Origin: Flavobacteriaceae bacterium
Lineage (GTDB): Bacteria > Bacteroidota > Bacteroidia > Flavobacteriales > Flavobacteriaceae
Assembly (NCBI GenBank): GCA_018402135.1
Contig: JAGYJF010000005.1
Span: 62,001-126,000 of the forward strand
DNA length: 64,000 bases
Direction: 5' to 3'
The position numbers and the translations under genes were made by a program. Positions within the stretch are counted from its first letter, which is position 1; every line of letters starts with the position of its first letter. Shown piece after piece: positions 17,154 through 26,087 of the stretch. Under the pieces are notes generated by a model. It searched no databases, was not told the origin of the DNA, and worked only from the letters and a program-made list of their open reading frames with translations.

Positions 17154-17673
17154 AAAATTTTTTCAATTCTCGTAAACCAATTTTCAATCTTGACTTGATA
17201 GTTCCTAGGGGAATATCTAATTCTTCGCTAGCTTCTTGTTGAGTCATTCCCTCAAAGAATAAGGCTTTTAAAACAATTTGATATTTTTCTTCAATTTTGT
17301 TAAGTTGCGCCTTTAAGTCAATTACGTCTTGGTTTAAACTCGTTGACGGCAATATATATACGTCGGATTTATCAATTCGGACTTCTTTATGAAATTTTAA
17401 GTTGTGACTTCGTAATTTGTCAATAGCTGTGTTACGAGCGATTCTAAACAGCCATGTAAATAGCTTCGCTTTTTTAGCATCGTATTTATTGGCATAACGC
17501 CAAACTTTGACAAAGGTCTCTTGTAATGCGTCTTCTGCTAATTCTTGATTGTTGGTTACTTTTATAATAGACCCGAATAGAGCAGCAGAATAATGTTCAT
17601 AAAGGAGATTGAGTGCTTGCTGATCACCTTCTTTTAACAGTTGCGTTATTTGGTCTTCTAGATTTTGACTCAA
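17146..17673 (-). CDS. ECF RNA polymerase sigma factor, partner of the anti-sigma factor
   Basis: A 175-residue sigma-70 family protein. Region 2 is ALFGSIIKVTNNQELAEDALQETFVKVW, with KAKLFTWLFRIARNTAIDKLR. Region 4 is FFEGMTQQEASEELDIPLGTIKSRLKIGL. The TTG start is forced by an in-frame TGA three codons upstream. It is translationally coupled to the anti-sigma gene. SigK-like ECF factors of this type often respond to envelope or redox stress, but the regulon is not visible here. Confidence 0.92.
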   Translation of the reverse strand: MSQNLEDQITQLLKEGDQQALNLLYEHYSAALFGSIIKVTNNQELAEDALQETFVKVWRYANKYDAKKAKLFTWLFRIARNTAIDKLRSHNLKFHKEVRIDKSDVYILPSTSLNQDVIDLKAQLNKIEEKYQIVLKALFFEGMTQQEASEELDIPLGTIKSRLKIGLRELKKFYD

Positions 17674-17838
17674 GGATTTTCAGTTTTATGGTTGGTTTGC
17701 TATTTTTTTCTGGAAAATTTTATTAGAAATGGTACAACGCGGTTATATTTTCAACACACTATTTTAAATGATGACTACTAATGTAATGGTTTTTTATTTT
17801 TACTAATGTTTTTACAGTAATTATTAGAAATAAAAGTT

Positions 17839-18849
17839 TTAAAAAACATTCACTTCCATTTCTATTTTAATACCAAAAAGCCGATCGATGGTATGTTGAA
17901 TAAGTTTAGCAAGATTCAAAATATCATTTCCACTAGCGTTGCCATAATTAACCAATACCAAGGCTTGTTTATTGTGTACGCCATAATTTTTGAAGGTTTT
18001 ACCTTTAAAGCCTGCATGCTCAATAAGCCAACCTGCCGGAACCTTTACCTCAAATTCTGAAACTGGATAATGCGGCATTTCTGTGAAGTTTTCTAAAAGC
18101 TTAAGGTAATGTGATTTTTTTATGATAGGGTTTTTAAAAAAACTACCACTATTTCCAATTTCTTTAGGATTGGGGAGTTTACTTTCTCGGATAGCAATAA
18201 CGGCATTAGAAACATCTTTAATTGTTGGATTTTCAATATTAAGACGATTTAATTCTGTTGAAATTGCACCATAGTTGGTTTTTATATCGTGATTTTTAGA
18301 AGTAAGTTTTAAAGTAACACTTAAAATTATATAGGAATCTTTTAGGTTTTGTTTAAAAATTGACTCTCTGTAACTAAACTGGCATTCACTATTTAAAAAG
18401 GTTTTTATGTCACCTGTTATAACATTTAATGCATCACAGCTTACAAAAATATCTTTAATTTCAACACCGTAAGCGCCAATATTTTGAATTGGTGTAGCTC
18501 CAACGCTTCCTGGGATTAATGATAAATTTTCAATGCCACCAAAATCATGTTCAAGACACCAAACTACAAATTCGTGCCAGTTTTCACCTGCAAATGCTTT
18601 AACACAAACTTCGTTTTCATTTTGATTAACGACTTCTTTACCTTTTAAATTGATATGGATTACAAGGGCGTCAACATTTTTAGTGAGTAGCATATTGCTG
18701 CCACCACCCAAAATAAATTTATTGCCGTAGGTTGAATTGTTTAATGCATTTTTTAAATCTGCTATGGTTTTAACCGAAACAAATCCCTTAGCCTTTACAT
18801 CTATTCCAAATGTATTGTGAGTTTTTAAGGAAAAGTTTTTTTCAATTAG
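17839..18849 (-). CDS. murB: UDP-N-acetylenolpyruvoylglucosamine reductase
   Basis: FAD/NADPH enzyme that makes UDP-N-acetylmuramic acid for peptidoglycan. The N-terminus FSLKTHNTFGIDVKAKG and the FAD-binding FILGGGSNMLLTK are clear. NLSLIPGSVGATPIQNIGAYG is the family signature, and GNSGSFFKNP holds the catalytic Ser. It is the E. coli-like type I form of about 337 aa. The exact ATG is at the end of the ORF given in the track (18852); its start overlaps the stop of the aminotransferase gene (TAATG). Confidence 0.95.
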   Translation of the reverse strand, partial: LIEKNFSLKTHNTFGIDVKAKGFVSVKTIADLKNALNNSTYGNKFILGGGSNMLLTKNVDALVIHINLKGKEVVNQNENEVCVKAFAGENWHEFVVWCLEHDFGGIENLSLIPGSVGATPIQNIGAYGVEIKDIFVSCDALNVITGDIKTFLNSECQFSYRESIFKQNLKDSYIILSVTLKLTSKNHDIKTNYGAISTELNRLNIENPTIKDVSNAVIAIRESKLPNPKEIGNSGSFFKNPIIKKSHYLKLLENFTEMPHYPVSEFEVKVPAGWLIEHAGFKGKTFKNYGVHNKQALVLVNYGNASGNDILNLAKLIQHTIDRLFGIKIEMEVNVF

Positions 18850-18851
18850 CA

Positions 18852-20042
18852 TTAATCTTTATAAACTTTTAAAGCTTCTTTTAAAATATTGACGGCGGTA
18901 ATCAAACTTTGTTCGTGCAGCACATAAGCGATTCTTATTTGATTTAAACCTACTCCAGGTGTAGAGTAAAATCCAGCCGCTGGCGCTACCATTACCGTTT
19001 GGTTATTGAACTCAAATTTTTCAAGTAACCATTGTGCAAAGTCGTCGGCATTTTTAACCGGCAATTCCACAATACAATAAAAGGCGCCATTTGGTTTGGC
19101 CACTTTAACACCAGGAATTGTTTCGAGTTCTTTCATTAAGGTATTCCGTCTCTGCATGTATTCTGCTTTTACCTCATCAAAATAACTTTGTGGTGTTTCC
19201 AAAGCTGCTTCACTGGCAATTTGCGCTAATGTTGGCGGACTTAGCCTAGCTTGGGCAAATTTGAGGGCAGTACTTATAAAACTTTTATTTTTTGAAACGA
19301 GGTACCCAATGCGCGCACCACACATGCTGTAACGCTTCGATACAGAATCTATCACAATGGCATGTTCTTCTAATCCTGTAACTTGTAATACAGAGAAGTG
19401 TTTAACATCGTCGTACACAAACTCGCGGTACACTTCATCGGCAATTAAAAATAAGTCGTGTTTTTTGACAATTTCAGCTAAGGTTTTAATTTCAGCTTCA
19501 GAATATAAATAACCTGTCGGGTTTCCTGGATTACAAATTAAAATCGCTCGTGTTTTTGAGGTAATAAGGTTTTCAAATTCTTGAATTGGTGGTAAGGCAA
19601 AATTATCTTCAATTTTGGAGATAACTGGAACTACTTTTACACCTGAAGCAGTTGAAAATCCATTATAGTTGGCATAAAATGGTTCGGGAATAATTATTTC
19701 ATCGCCTTCATCCATCACGGTTCCAAACGCAAACAACAGGGCTTCACTTCCGCCTGTAGTTACAATGATGTCGTTGTGATTGACATGTATATCATTTTTT
19801 TCGTAATAATTGGCGATTTTTTTCCGGTAATCTTCAGAGCCTTCAGACCTGGTGTAGGCAATGGTTTCTAACGAGTGAATTCTCACGGCATCCAAGGCCA
19901 ATTGAGGTGTTTTAATATCAGGTTGCCCAATATTGAGATAAAATACAGTTGTGCCCCTTTTTTCCGCGGCTTCCGCAAAAGGCACTAATTTTCTAATAGG
20001 TGAGGAAGGCATGTGCTGCCCTTTTTGAGAAATCTTTGGCAT
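18852..20042 (-). CDS. Class I/II PLP aminotransferase
   Basis: Fold-type I aminotransferase of the aspartate/aromatic family, about 396 aa. The PLP lysine is in IDSVSKRYSMCGARIGYL. The cofactor pocket has NPGNPTGYLYS and ADEVYREFVYDD, and NIGQPDI is near the N-terminus. The substrate cannot be fixed; Asp, Tyr/Phe or a branched amino acid are possible. The ATG at 20042 (MPKISQKG) is preferred over the upstream TTG of the ORF track. It is coupled to murB through a TAATG overlap. Confidence 0.9.
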   Translation of the reverse strand: MPKISQKGQHMPSSPIRKLVPFAEAAEKRGTTVFYLNIGQPDIKTPQLALDAVRIHSLETIAYTRSEGSEDYRKKIANYYEKNDIHVNHNDIIVTTGGSEALLFAFGTVMDEGDEIIIPEPFYANYNGFSTASGVKVVPVISKIEDNFALPPIQEFENLITSKTRAILICNPGNPTGYLYSEAEIKTLAEIVKKHDLFLIADEVYREFVYDDVKHFSVLQVTGLEEHAIVIDSVSKRYSMCGARIGYLVSKNKSFISTALKFAQARLSPPTLAQIASEAALETPQSYFDEVKAEYMQRRNTLMKELETIPGVKVAKPNGAFYCIVELPVKNADDFAQWLLEKFEFNNQTVMVAPAAGFYSTPGVGLNQIRIAYVLHEQSLITAVNILKEALKVYKD

Positions 20043-20162
20043 AACTAATTTTATAATGCACAAAGTTGCGATTTTTTCTTAAGGAATAATTAAAAATTAT
20101 ACTAAAAATATGGGTTGTAATAAATCCTTTGTATCTTCATTTAAAAGTTTGACTTTAATACC

Positions 20163-21494
20163 ATGAAACGATTTTTGTTTCTTTTGATAGTAGTTTTATA
20201 CGGGACTGGCTCAGTTTTCGGGCAGAGCAAATTCAACTTATTAAACACGGAAAGCGATAAGATAAATTTTCAATTAATAGACAATTTAATCATCATGCCT
20301 GTTTCGGTTAATGGTATAGAACTTTCGTTTTTATTAGATACAGGAGTAAGCCGGCCAATATTGTTTAATATATTGAACTTCGCGGATAGCCTTCATCTCA
20401 AAAATTTAAAAACTATTTCGTTGAGAGGATTAGGAGCTGATGGAGCGGTATCGTCAATTAAGTCTGAAAAAAATATTGTGAGAATAGGAAAGGCCTTAAA
20501 TCCAAATCAAGATCTGTACGTGGTTTTCGATAATTCCATAAATTTTACGCCAATCTTAGGAGTGCCTGTTCACGGTATTATTGGTTATGATTTGCTTAAA
20601 GACTTTATAGTTGAAATCAATTACCGAAGACAATTTATAAAACTTCACAATCCACAAACCTATAAATATAAAAAATGTCGAAACTGTGAAACCTTGAATT
20701 TGAGTTTTAATAATAACAAGCCTTATTTGGAAGCCTCCATCCTTACTCAGAAGGAAGACAATCCAGTGAAACTATTGATTGATACTGGTGGCAGTGACGA
20801 TTTGTGGTTATTTGAAGATGATTCAATAGGATTAAAACCTATGAACGATAAATATTTTAATGATTATTTAGGTAGAGGTTTAAGTGGAAGTGTTTACGGG
20901 AAACGGTCAAAAGTCAGTCATTTAAAACTTAAATCATTTAGTTTTTATGATGTTAACACTGCTTTTCCAGATTCCTCTTCCATTTCCATAGCAAAAACGT
21001 TTAAGGAAAGAAATGGAAGTATTTCAGGAGGTTTATTAAGGCGTTTTAATATAATTATTGATTATCCTCATGCCAAATTAACTCTAAAGAAGAACCATAA
21101 TTTTAGTTTGCCATTTGAATATAATAAAAGTGGCATTGTTTTGGAACAGCGCGGACTGAGAATCGTGAAAGAGTTGTTAAGTCCTAAGGTAACCGATTTA
21201 TACGGTAGAGACAATGATACGGGTGTTTTAATTACAACTTCTGTCACTTATGGTTACGATTTAAAGCCTGCCTATGAAGTAGTTGTTGTAAGGCCAAATT
21301 CGGCTGCTGAAGTGGCAGGTATTGAAATTGGGGATGTTGTAATTTCAATAAATGGAAAGTTGACCCAAAATTTAAGTTTGCAGGAAGTCAATAAAATGTT
21401 TTATCTTAAAACTGGCAGTAATATCAAAATAACGGTAGATCGCAATAATAAACGTCTCACATACCAATTTAAATTAATAGATGTTTTTAAATAA
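20163..21494 (+). CDS. Exported retropepsin-like aspartyl protease with PDZ domain
   Basis: A 443-residue exported protein. The signal peptide (residues 1-21) ends in SVFGQSK. Two aspartyl-protease lobes are encoded in tandem, each with its own motif: LLDTGVS (Asp59) and LIDTGGS (Asp207). It is therefore a single-chain pair of retropepsin-type domains. A PDZ domain follows at about residues 350-440 (VVRPNSAAEVAGIEIGDVV). The likely role is periplasmic or surface protein processing; substrates are unknown. It is a single gene, convergent with the DUF1573 gene. Confidence 0.85.
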   Translation: MKRFLFLLIVVLYGTGSVFGQSKFNLLNTESDKINFQLIDNLIIMPVSVNGIELSFLLDTGVSRPILFNILNFADSLHLKNLKTISLRGLGADGAVSSIKSEKNIVRIGKALNPNQDLYVVFDNSINFTPILGVPVHGIIGYDLLKDFIVEINYRRQFIKLHNPQTYKYKKCRNCETLNLSFNNNKPYLEASILTQKEDNPVKLLIDTGGSDDLWLFEDDSIGLKPMNDKYFNDYLGRGLSGSVYGKRSKVSHLKLKSFSFYDVNTAFPDSSSISIAKTFKERNGSISGGLLRRFNIIIDYPHAKLTLKKNHNFSLPFEYNKSGIVLEQRGLRIVKELLSPKVTDLYGRDNDTGVLITTSVTYGYDLKPAYEVVVVRPNSAAEVAGIEIGDVVISINGKLTQNLSLQEVNKMFYLKTGSNIKITVDRNNKRLTYQFKLIDVFK

Positions 21495-21519
21495 AAAAAG
21501 CCTTCAAATAATGAAGGCT
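21492..21519 (-). terminator. Terminator after the DUF1573 gene
   Basis: Seven-base stem AGCCTTC/GAAGGCT with a 7-base loop. On the minus strand it is followed by a run of seven Ts. It lies 22 bases past the DUF1573 stop and just after the PDZ gene stop on the other strand. Confidence 0.85.
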
Positions 21520-21540
21520 CGTACGATTGTAAATTAAATG

Positions 21541-21969
21541 TTATTGTTCAATAACACTTTTAGATTTTTTCTCTAAAACATTGTTTTGAGATGGATCAAC
21601 TACAGTTCCTTTTATTTTTAAGGCTACAGTTGGTGTTGCTGCATTAGATATAACGGTTACCGTTTTTCTAATAGGATTTACACGATTGGTATCGTACTTA
21701 ACCTGAATCTCACCACTCTCACCTGGCATGATGGGCTCTTTTGTCCATTTAGGAACGGTACAACCACAGGTCGATTTCACATCAGAAATTATCAAAGGTG
21801 CTTCGCCTGTATTGGTGAACTCGAAAGTTCTTAGGCCATCTGCTCCCTTTTCAATGGTTCCATAATCAATTGTTTCGGTTTTGAATTCGATTTTAGCTAC
21901 TTTATTTTGGGCAAAAACACCAATACTCAGTAAACCAAAAAACAACATTGTAATTACATTTTTCATCAC
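21541..21969 (-). CDS. DUF1573 periplasmic protein
   Basis: A 142-residue exported protein with a signal peptide ending at VFAQNK. The single immunoglobulin-like DUF1573 domain is recognised by the signature FTNTGEAPLIISDVKSTCGCTVP and the later GEIQVKYDTN. Such domains are common and abundant in Bacteroidota and resemble ASH/MSP-type beta sandwiches. No enzymatic motif is present. It is a single gene with its own terminator. Confidence 0.9.
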   Translation of the reverse strand: MMKNVITMLFFGLLSIGVFAQNKVAKIEFKTETIDYGTIEKGADGLRTFEFTNTGEAPLIISDVKSTCGCTVPKWTKEPIMPGESGEIQVKYDTNRVNPIRKTVTVISNAATPTVALKIKGTVVDPSQNNVLEKKSKSVIEQ

Positions 21970-22112
21970 TTCATTTTTAATTGTTAAGATAAAATTACTT
22001 TCTTTTTATGTTTTAGCAAAATAAATTAGACGTATAACCACAAATTAATTTTTAAATGACGCTATTGCGCTACTTTAAACAGTCATTTATTTCCTAAAAA
22101 AATAAATATAAG

Positions 22113-22120
22113 TACTTTTG
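22113..22120 (+). promoter_or_regulatory. Promoter -7 element of valS
   Basis: TACTTTTG, a perfect TAnnTTTG, 30 bases before the chosen ATG of valS. It makes the upstream TTG start in the ORF track, which is part of this element, implausible. Confidence 0.5.
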
Positions 22121-22150
22121 CCTACTATATATCAAAAACAATACCAAAGC

Positions 22151-24781
22151 ATGGAAATCCCATTACAATATAATGCAAATCAGGTAGAACAAAAGTGGTA
22201 TGACTACTGGATGCAGAACGATTATTTTAGTTCGAAACCAGATCATAGAACGCCGTATACCATTGTGATTCCGCCTCCAAATGTCACTGGGATTTTACAT
22301 ATGGGACACATGCTCAACAATACCATTCAAGATGTATTGATCAGGAGGGCGCGTTTACAAGGTAAAAATGCGTGTTGGGTGCCAGGAACAGACCATGCGT
22401 CTATCGCTACCGAAGCAAAGGTAGTAGCCAAGCTAAAAGCTGAAGGCATTGATAAGAATAAACTGAGCAGAACAGAATTTTTAGAGCATGCTTGGGACTG
22501 GACCCATGAATATGGCGGCGTTATTTTAGAACAATTAAAGAAACTGGGATGTTCCTGCGATTGGAATCGCACAAAATTTACCATGGATCCAGATATGAGT
22601 GCATCGGTTATTAAGGTGTTTGTTGATTTATATAACAAAGGGCTAATCTACAGAGGATACCGTATGGTGAATTGGGATCCGGAAGCAAAAACCACCTTGT
22701 CGGAAGAGGAAGTTGAGTATGTTGATCAGGAAGGTAAGTTGTATTATATTAATTATAAAATTGAAGGTTCTTCAGATACATTAACCATCGCTACCACACG
22801 TCCGGAAACCATTTTGGGCGACACGGCAATTTGCATAAATCCAAACGATGAGCGCTTTAACCATTTAAAAGGGAAAAAGGCAATTGTACCAATCTGCGAT
22901 AGAGTTATTCCAATAATTGAAGATGATTATGTAGATATGGAATTTGGAACCGGTTGCTTAAAAGTAACGCCAGCACACGATGAAAACGACAAAACTTTAG
23001 GCGATAAACACCAGTTAGAAATTATCGATATTTTTAATGACGATGCCACGCTCAATAGTTATGGTTTACATTATGAAGGAAAAGACAGATTTGATGTTAG
23101 AACACTTATCGTAAAGGAACTGCAATCTTTAGATGCGTTGTTTAAAGTTGAAAACCACACCAATAGAGTTGGAATATCCGAACGTACTAAGGCGATTATT
23201 GAACCACGATTGTCGGACCAATGGTTTTTAAAAATGGAAGATTTGGCACAACCAGCGCTAAAGGCTGTTTTGGAAGATGAAACCGTGAAACTCTTTCCAA
23301 AGCGATTCAATAACACCTATAGACATTGGATGGAAAATATACGTGATTGGAATATATCGCGACAATTACTTTGGGGGCAGCAAATTCCGGCTTTTTATTA
23401 TGGAGACGGCGCAGACGATTTTGTGGTAGCCGAAACCATCGAAAATGCTTTACAGCTTGCAAAAGATAAATATACCAATCCTAATTTAACTGAGCATGAC
23501 CTCAAGCAAGATTCAGATGTTTTAGATACATGGTTTTCCTCTTGGTTATGGCCCATAAGTGTTTTTGATGGTATCAATAATCCTGACAATGCCGATATTA
23601 ATTATTACTACCCAACCAACGATTTGGTTACTGGCCCAGACATTTTGTTTTTCTGGGTTGCGAGAATGATTGTAGCGGGATTAGAATTTAAAAAAGAAGT
23701 CCCATTTGAAAATGTGTATCTAACAGGTTTGGTAAGAGACAAACAACGACGTAAAATGTCTAAATCTCTAGGCAATAGTCCAGATGCGCTAAAATTAATT
23801 GAAGAATATGGTGCAGACGGTGTTAGAGTTGGATTGCTATTAAGTTCAGCAGCTGGGAATGATTTACTCTTTGATGAAAGTTTATGCAATCAAGGTAAAG
23901 GATTTGCTAATAAAATATGGAATGCCTTTAGGCTCGTAAACGGCTGGGAAGTTACTGACATTGAGCAACCGGAATCGTCTCAAATTGCCATTTCATGGTA
24001 CCAATCTAAATTTCAAAGTGCACTTACCGAAATTGAAGATAACTATGATAAATTTAGACTTTCCGATGCTTTAATGACCATTTATAAGTTGATTTGGGAC
24101 GACTTCTGTTCATGGTTATTAGAAATGATTAAGCCAGCTTACCAGCAGCCTATTGATTCTAAAACCTTAGCTGATGTTAAAGCAATTTTTGAAGAAAATT
24201 TAAAAATACTACATCCGTTTATGCCGTTTTTAACTGAAGAAATTTGGCAATTAATGGAAAACAGAACCGCAGACGAAGCTTTAATTATAGCGACTTATCC
24301 AGAGGCTAGAAAATTTGATGTTAAACTAATTTCGGATTTCGAAATATTAAAGGAAGTTGTTTCTGGTATAAGAACCATAAGAAAGGATAAAAATATCTCC
24401 TTTAAAGATGCTATAGATATGGCGGTAATTAACAACGATAGTTTTTCTTCTGATTACAATTCGATAATTGAAAAATTAGGAAATGTCACGGCAATTAATG
24501 AGGTAAATTCTGCTCCTGATCGTGCTTTGAGTTTTAGGGTAAATAGTAACGAGTATTTTATTCCGATAGCAGGATCGGTCAATACCGAAGAGGAAATAGA
24601 AAAGCTACAGGCAGAATTAACCTATACTCAAGGGTTTTTAAAATCGGTACAGGCTAAGCTTTCTAATGATCGATTTGTGAACAATGCACCAGCTGCGGTT
24701 ATTGATAATGAGCGTAAAAAAGAGGCTGATGCTTTGGCTAAAATTGAAACCATTAGCGCAAGTCTTCAGAACTTAAAATAA
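22151..24781 (+). CDS. valS: Valyl-tRNA synthetase
   Basis: Class I synthetase charging tRNA-Val. The HIGH-type motif is PPPNVTGILHMGHMLN, and KMSKS appears as RRKMSKSLGNSPD. The editing domain lies between them (TTRPETILGDTAI). A C-terminal coiled coil (EEEIEKLQAELTY to the end) is the usual ValS tRNA-binding arm. The protein is 876 aa from the ATG at 22151 (MEIPLQYN), chosen over the track start because of the promoter element. It is a single gene. Confidence 0.97.
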   Translation: MEIPLQYNANQVEQKWYDYWMQNDYFSSKPDHRTPYTIVIPPPNVTGILHMGHMLNNTIQDVLIRRARLQGKNACWVPGTDHASIATEAKVVAKLKAEGIDKNKLSRTEFLEHAWDWTHEYGGVILEQLKKLGCSCDWNRTKFTMDPDMSASVIKVFVDLYNKGLIYRGYRMVNWDPEAKTTLSEEEVEYVDQEGKLYYINYKIEGSSDTLTIATTRPETILGDTAICINPNDERFNHLKGKKAIVPICDRVIPIIEDDYVDMEFGTGCLKVTPAHDENDKTLGDKHQLEIIDIFNDDATLNSYGLHYEGKDRFDVRTLIVKELQSLDALFKVENHTNRVGISERTKAIIEPRLSDQWFLKMEDLAQPALKAVLEDETVKLFPKRFNNTYRHWMENIRDWNISRQLLWGQQIPAFYYGDGADDFVVAETIENALQLAKDKYTNPNLTEHDLKQDSDVLDTWFSSWLWPISVFDGINNPDNADINYYYPTNDLVTGPDILFFWVARMIVAGLEFKKEVPFENVYLTGLVRDKQRRKMSKSLGNSPDALKLIEEYGADGVRVGLLLSSAAGNDLLFDESLCNQGKGFANKIWNAFRLVNGWEVTDIEQPESSQIAISWYQSKFQSALTEIEDNYDKFRLSDALMTIYKLIWDDFCSWLLEMIKPAYQQPIDSKTLADVKAIFEENLKILHPFMPFLTEEIWQLMENRTADEALIIATYPEARKFDVKLISDFEILKEVVSGIRTIRKDKNISFKDAIDMAVINNDSFSSDYNSIIEKLGNVTAINEVNSAPDRALSFRVNSNEYFIPIAGSVNTEEEIEKLQAELTYTQGFLKSVQAKLSNDRFVNNAPAAVIDNERKKEADALAKIETISASLQNLK

Positions 24782-24806
24782 ATTTTTATTTTAAGTTAAA
24801 TAAGGC

Positions 24807-26087
24807 TTACCATTCATTTATTTTATTGGCATCGAGCTTTATAAAAATAAATAGCATGATGGTAAAGGCCCAAAGTCCTGAGCCGCCATAGCTAAAAAAG
24901 GGTAAAGGAATTCCAATAGTTGGAATGAGGCCCATCACCATACCTATGTTTATTGTAAAATGAACAAAGAAAATGGAGGCAATACAGTAGCCATACACAC
25001 GGCTAAAGTGATTTTTTTGAGCCTCAGCCAAGAACAAAATTCTAATAATAAGTAGTACAAATATAAGCACTACGAATGCGCTCCCAAAAAAGCCCCATTC
25101 TTCGCCCACGGTGCTAAATATGTAATCGGTGTGTTGTTCTGGCACAAATTTGCCAGTGGTTCTGGTTCCTTCCATAAAGCCCTTACCGCTTAAACCGCCG
25201 CTACTGATAGCTTTTTCAGATTCGTTGAGGTTGTAGAGAATGGTACGTTTCATTTCCTCTAGTTTTTGAGGGTCTTTTTCTAAGCGCAACCAAAGTTCAA
25301 TTCTGTCTTTTTGATGCGGTTTTAACATGTTTTTATAAAACTGTTGAATACCAACTGAAATCACCGCTATCAGCACAAACGCTCCAAAAAGTTGTAAAAT
25401 TTGTCCTCTTTTTTTTCGTCTCGAGGCATAGACTAAAATCAAAACTATGCCAAAAATTAAGAGTGTGGCTATGATGCCAAATTTCAAGGTAAATACACTT
25501 ATTAATAACAAGGTTATGACAATAATTAGGTATATTTGTTGAATCCCCTCTCGATATAGTACAAAGAAAAATGCAGCATATACCACGGTACTACCCGTGT
25601 CATTTTGTAATAAAATCAGAAGTGCTGGAAGGGCGATAATTAAAAGTAGTTTTAGCTGATCTTTTATAGATTTTAAGTTGGTTTCTAAATCGCTTATATA
25701 CTTTGCCACTGCAAGCGATGTTGCAAACTTGGCAAATTCACTAGGTTGAATGGTGATACCACCAATACCATACCAAGATATAGCACCGTTTACTTCCTTA
25801 CCAAAAATAAACAATCCCAATAATGAAATGATGGAAGCCAAATAAATTATACTGGCAAAGCGCTCATAAAATTTTGCTTCTATGGAGAGAATTACGGCAA
25901 TTAATCCAAAAGTTAAAAAAATGAATATAAGCTGTTTTCCGTAAGGTTCGTTCATGTCGAAATAACTAATCACTTCACCACTATGTGAAGCAGACATGAT
26001 GTTAATCCAACCAAAAAAAACCAGAATCAAAAACAGAAAAATGGTTATCCAGTCAAATTTAAAATGTCTTTGGTTTTCGCGGCTCAC
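24807..26087 (-). CDS. rodA: Rod-shape peptidoglycan polymerase RodA
   Basis: SEDS-family glycosyltransferase that polymerises lipid II for cell elongation, about 10 membrane helices, 426 aa. Conserved stretches include QPSEFAKFATSLAVAKYI, LQNDTGSTVVY and VGEEWGFFGS, and the C-terminal IPLPFFSYGGSG. The GTG start overlaps the mrdA stop (GTGA). It is the last gene of the mreB-mreC-mreD-mrdA-rodA operon and is the partner of the PBP2 transpeptidase. Confidence 0.96.
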   Translation of the reverse strand: MSRENQRHFKFDWITIFLFLILVFFGWINIMSASHSGEVISYFDMNEPYGKQLIFIFLTFGLIAVILSIEAKFYERFASIIYLASIISLLGLFIFGKEVNGAISWYGIGGITIQPSEFAKFATSLAVAKYISDLETNLKSIKDQLKLLLIIALPALLILLQNDTGSTVVYAAFFFVLYREGIQQIYLIIVITLLLISVFTLKFGIIATLLIFGIVLILVYASRRKKRGQILQLFGAFVLIAVISVGIQQFYKNMLKPHQKDRIELWLRLEKDPQKLEEMKRTILYNLNESEKAISSGGLSGKGFMEGTRTTGKFVPEQHTDYIFSTVGEEWGFFGSAFVVLIFVLLIIRILFLAEAQKNHFSRVYGYCIASIFFVHFTINIGMVMGLIPTIGIPLPFFSYGGSGLWAFTIMLFIFIKLDANKINEW

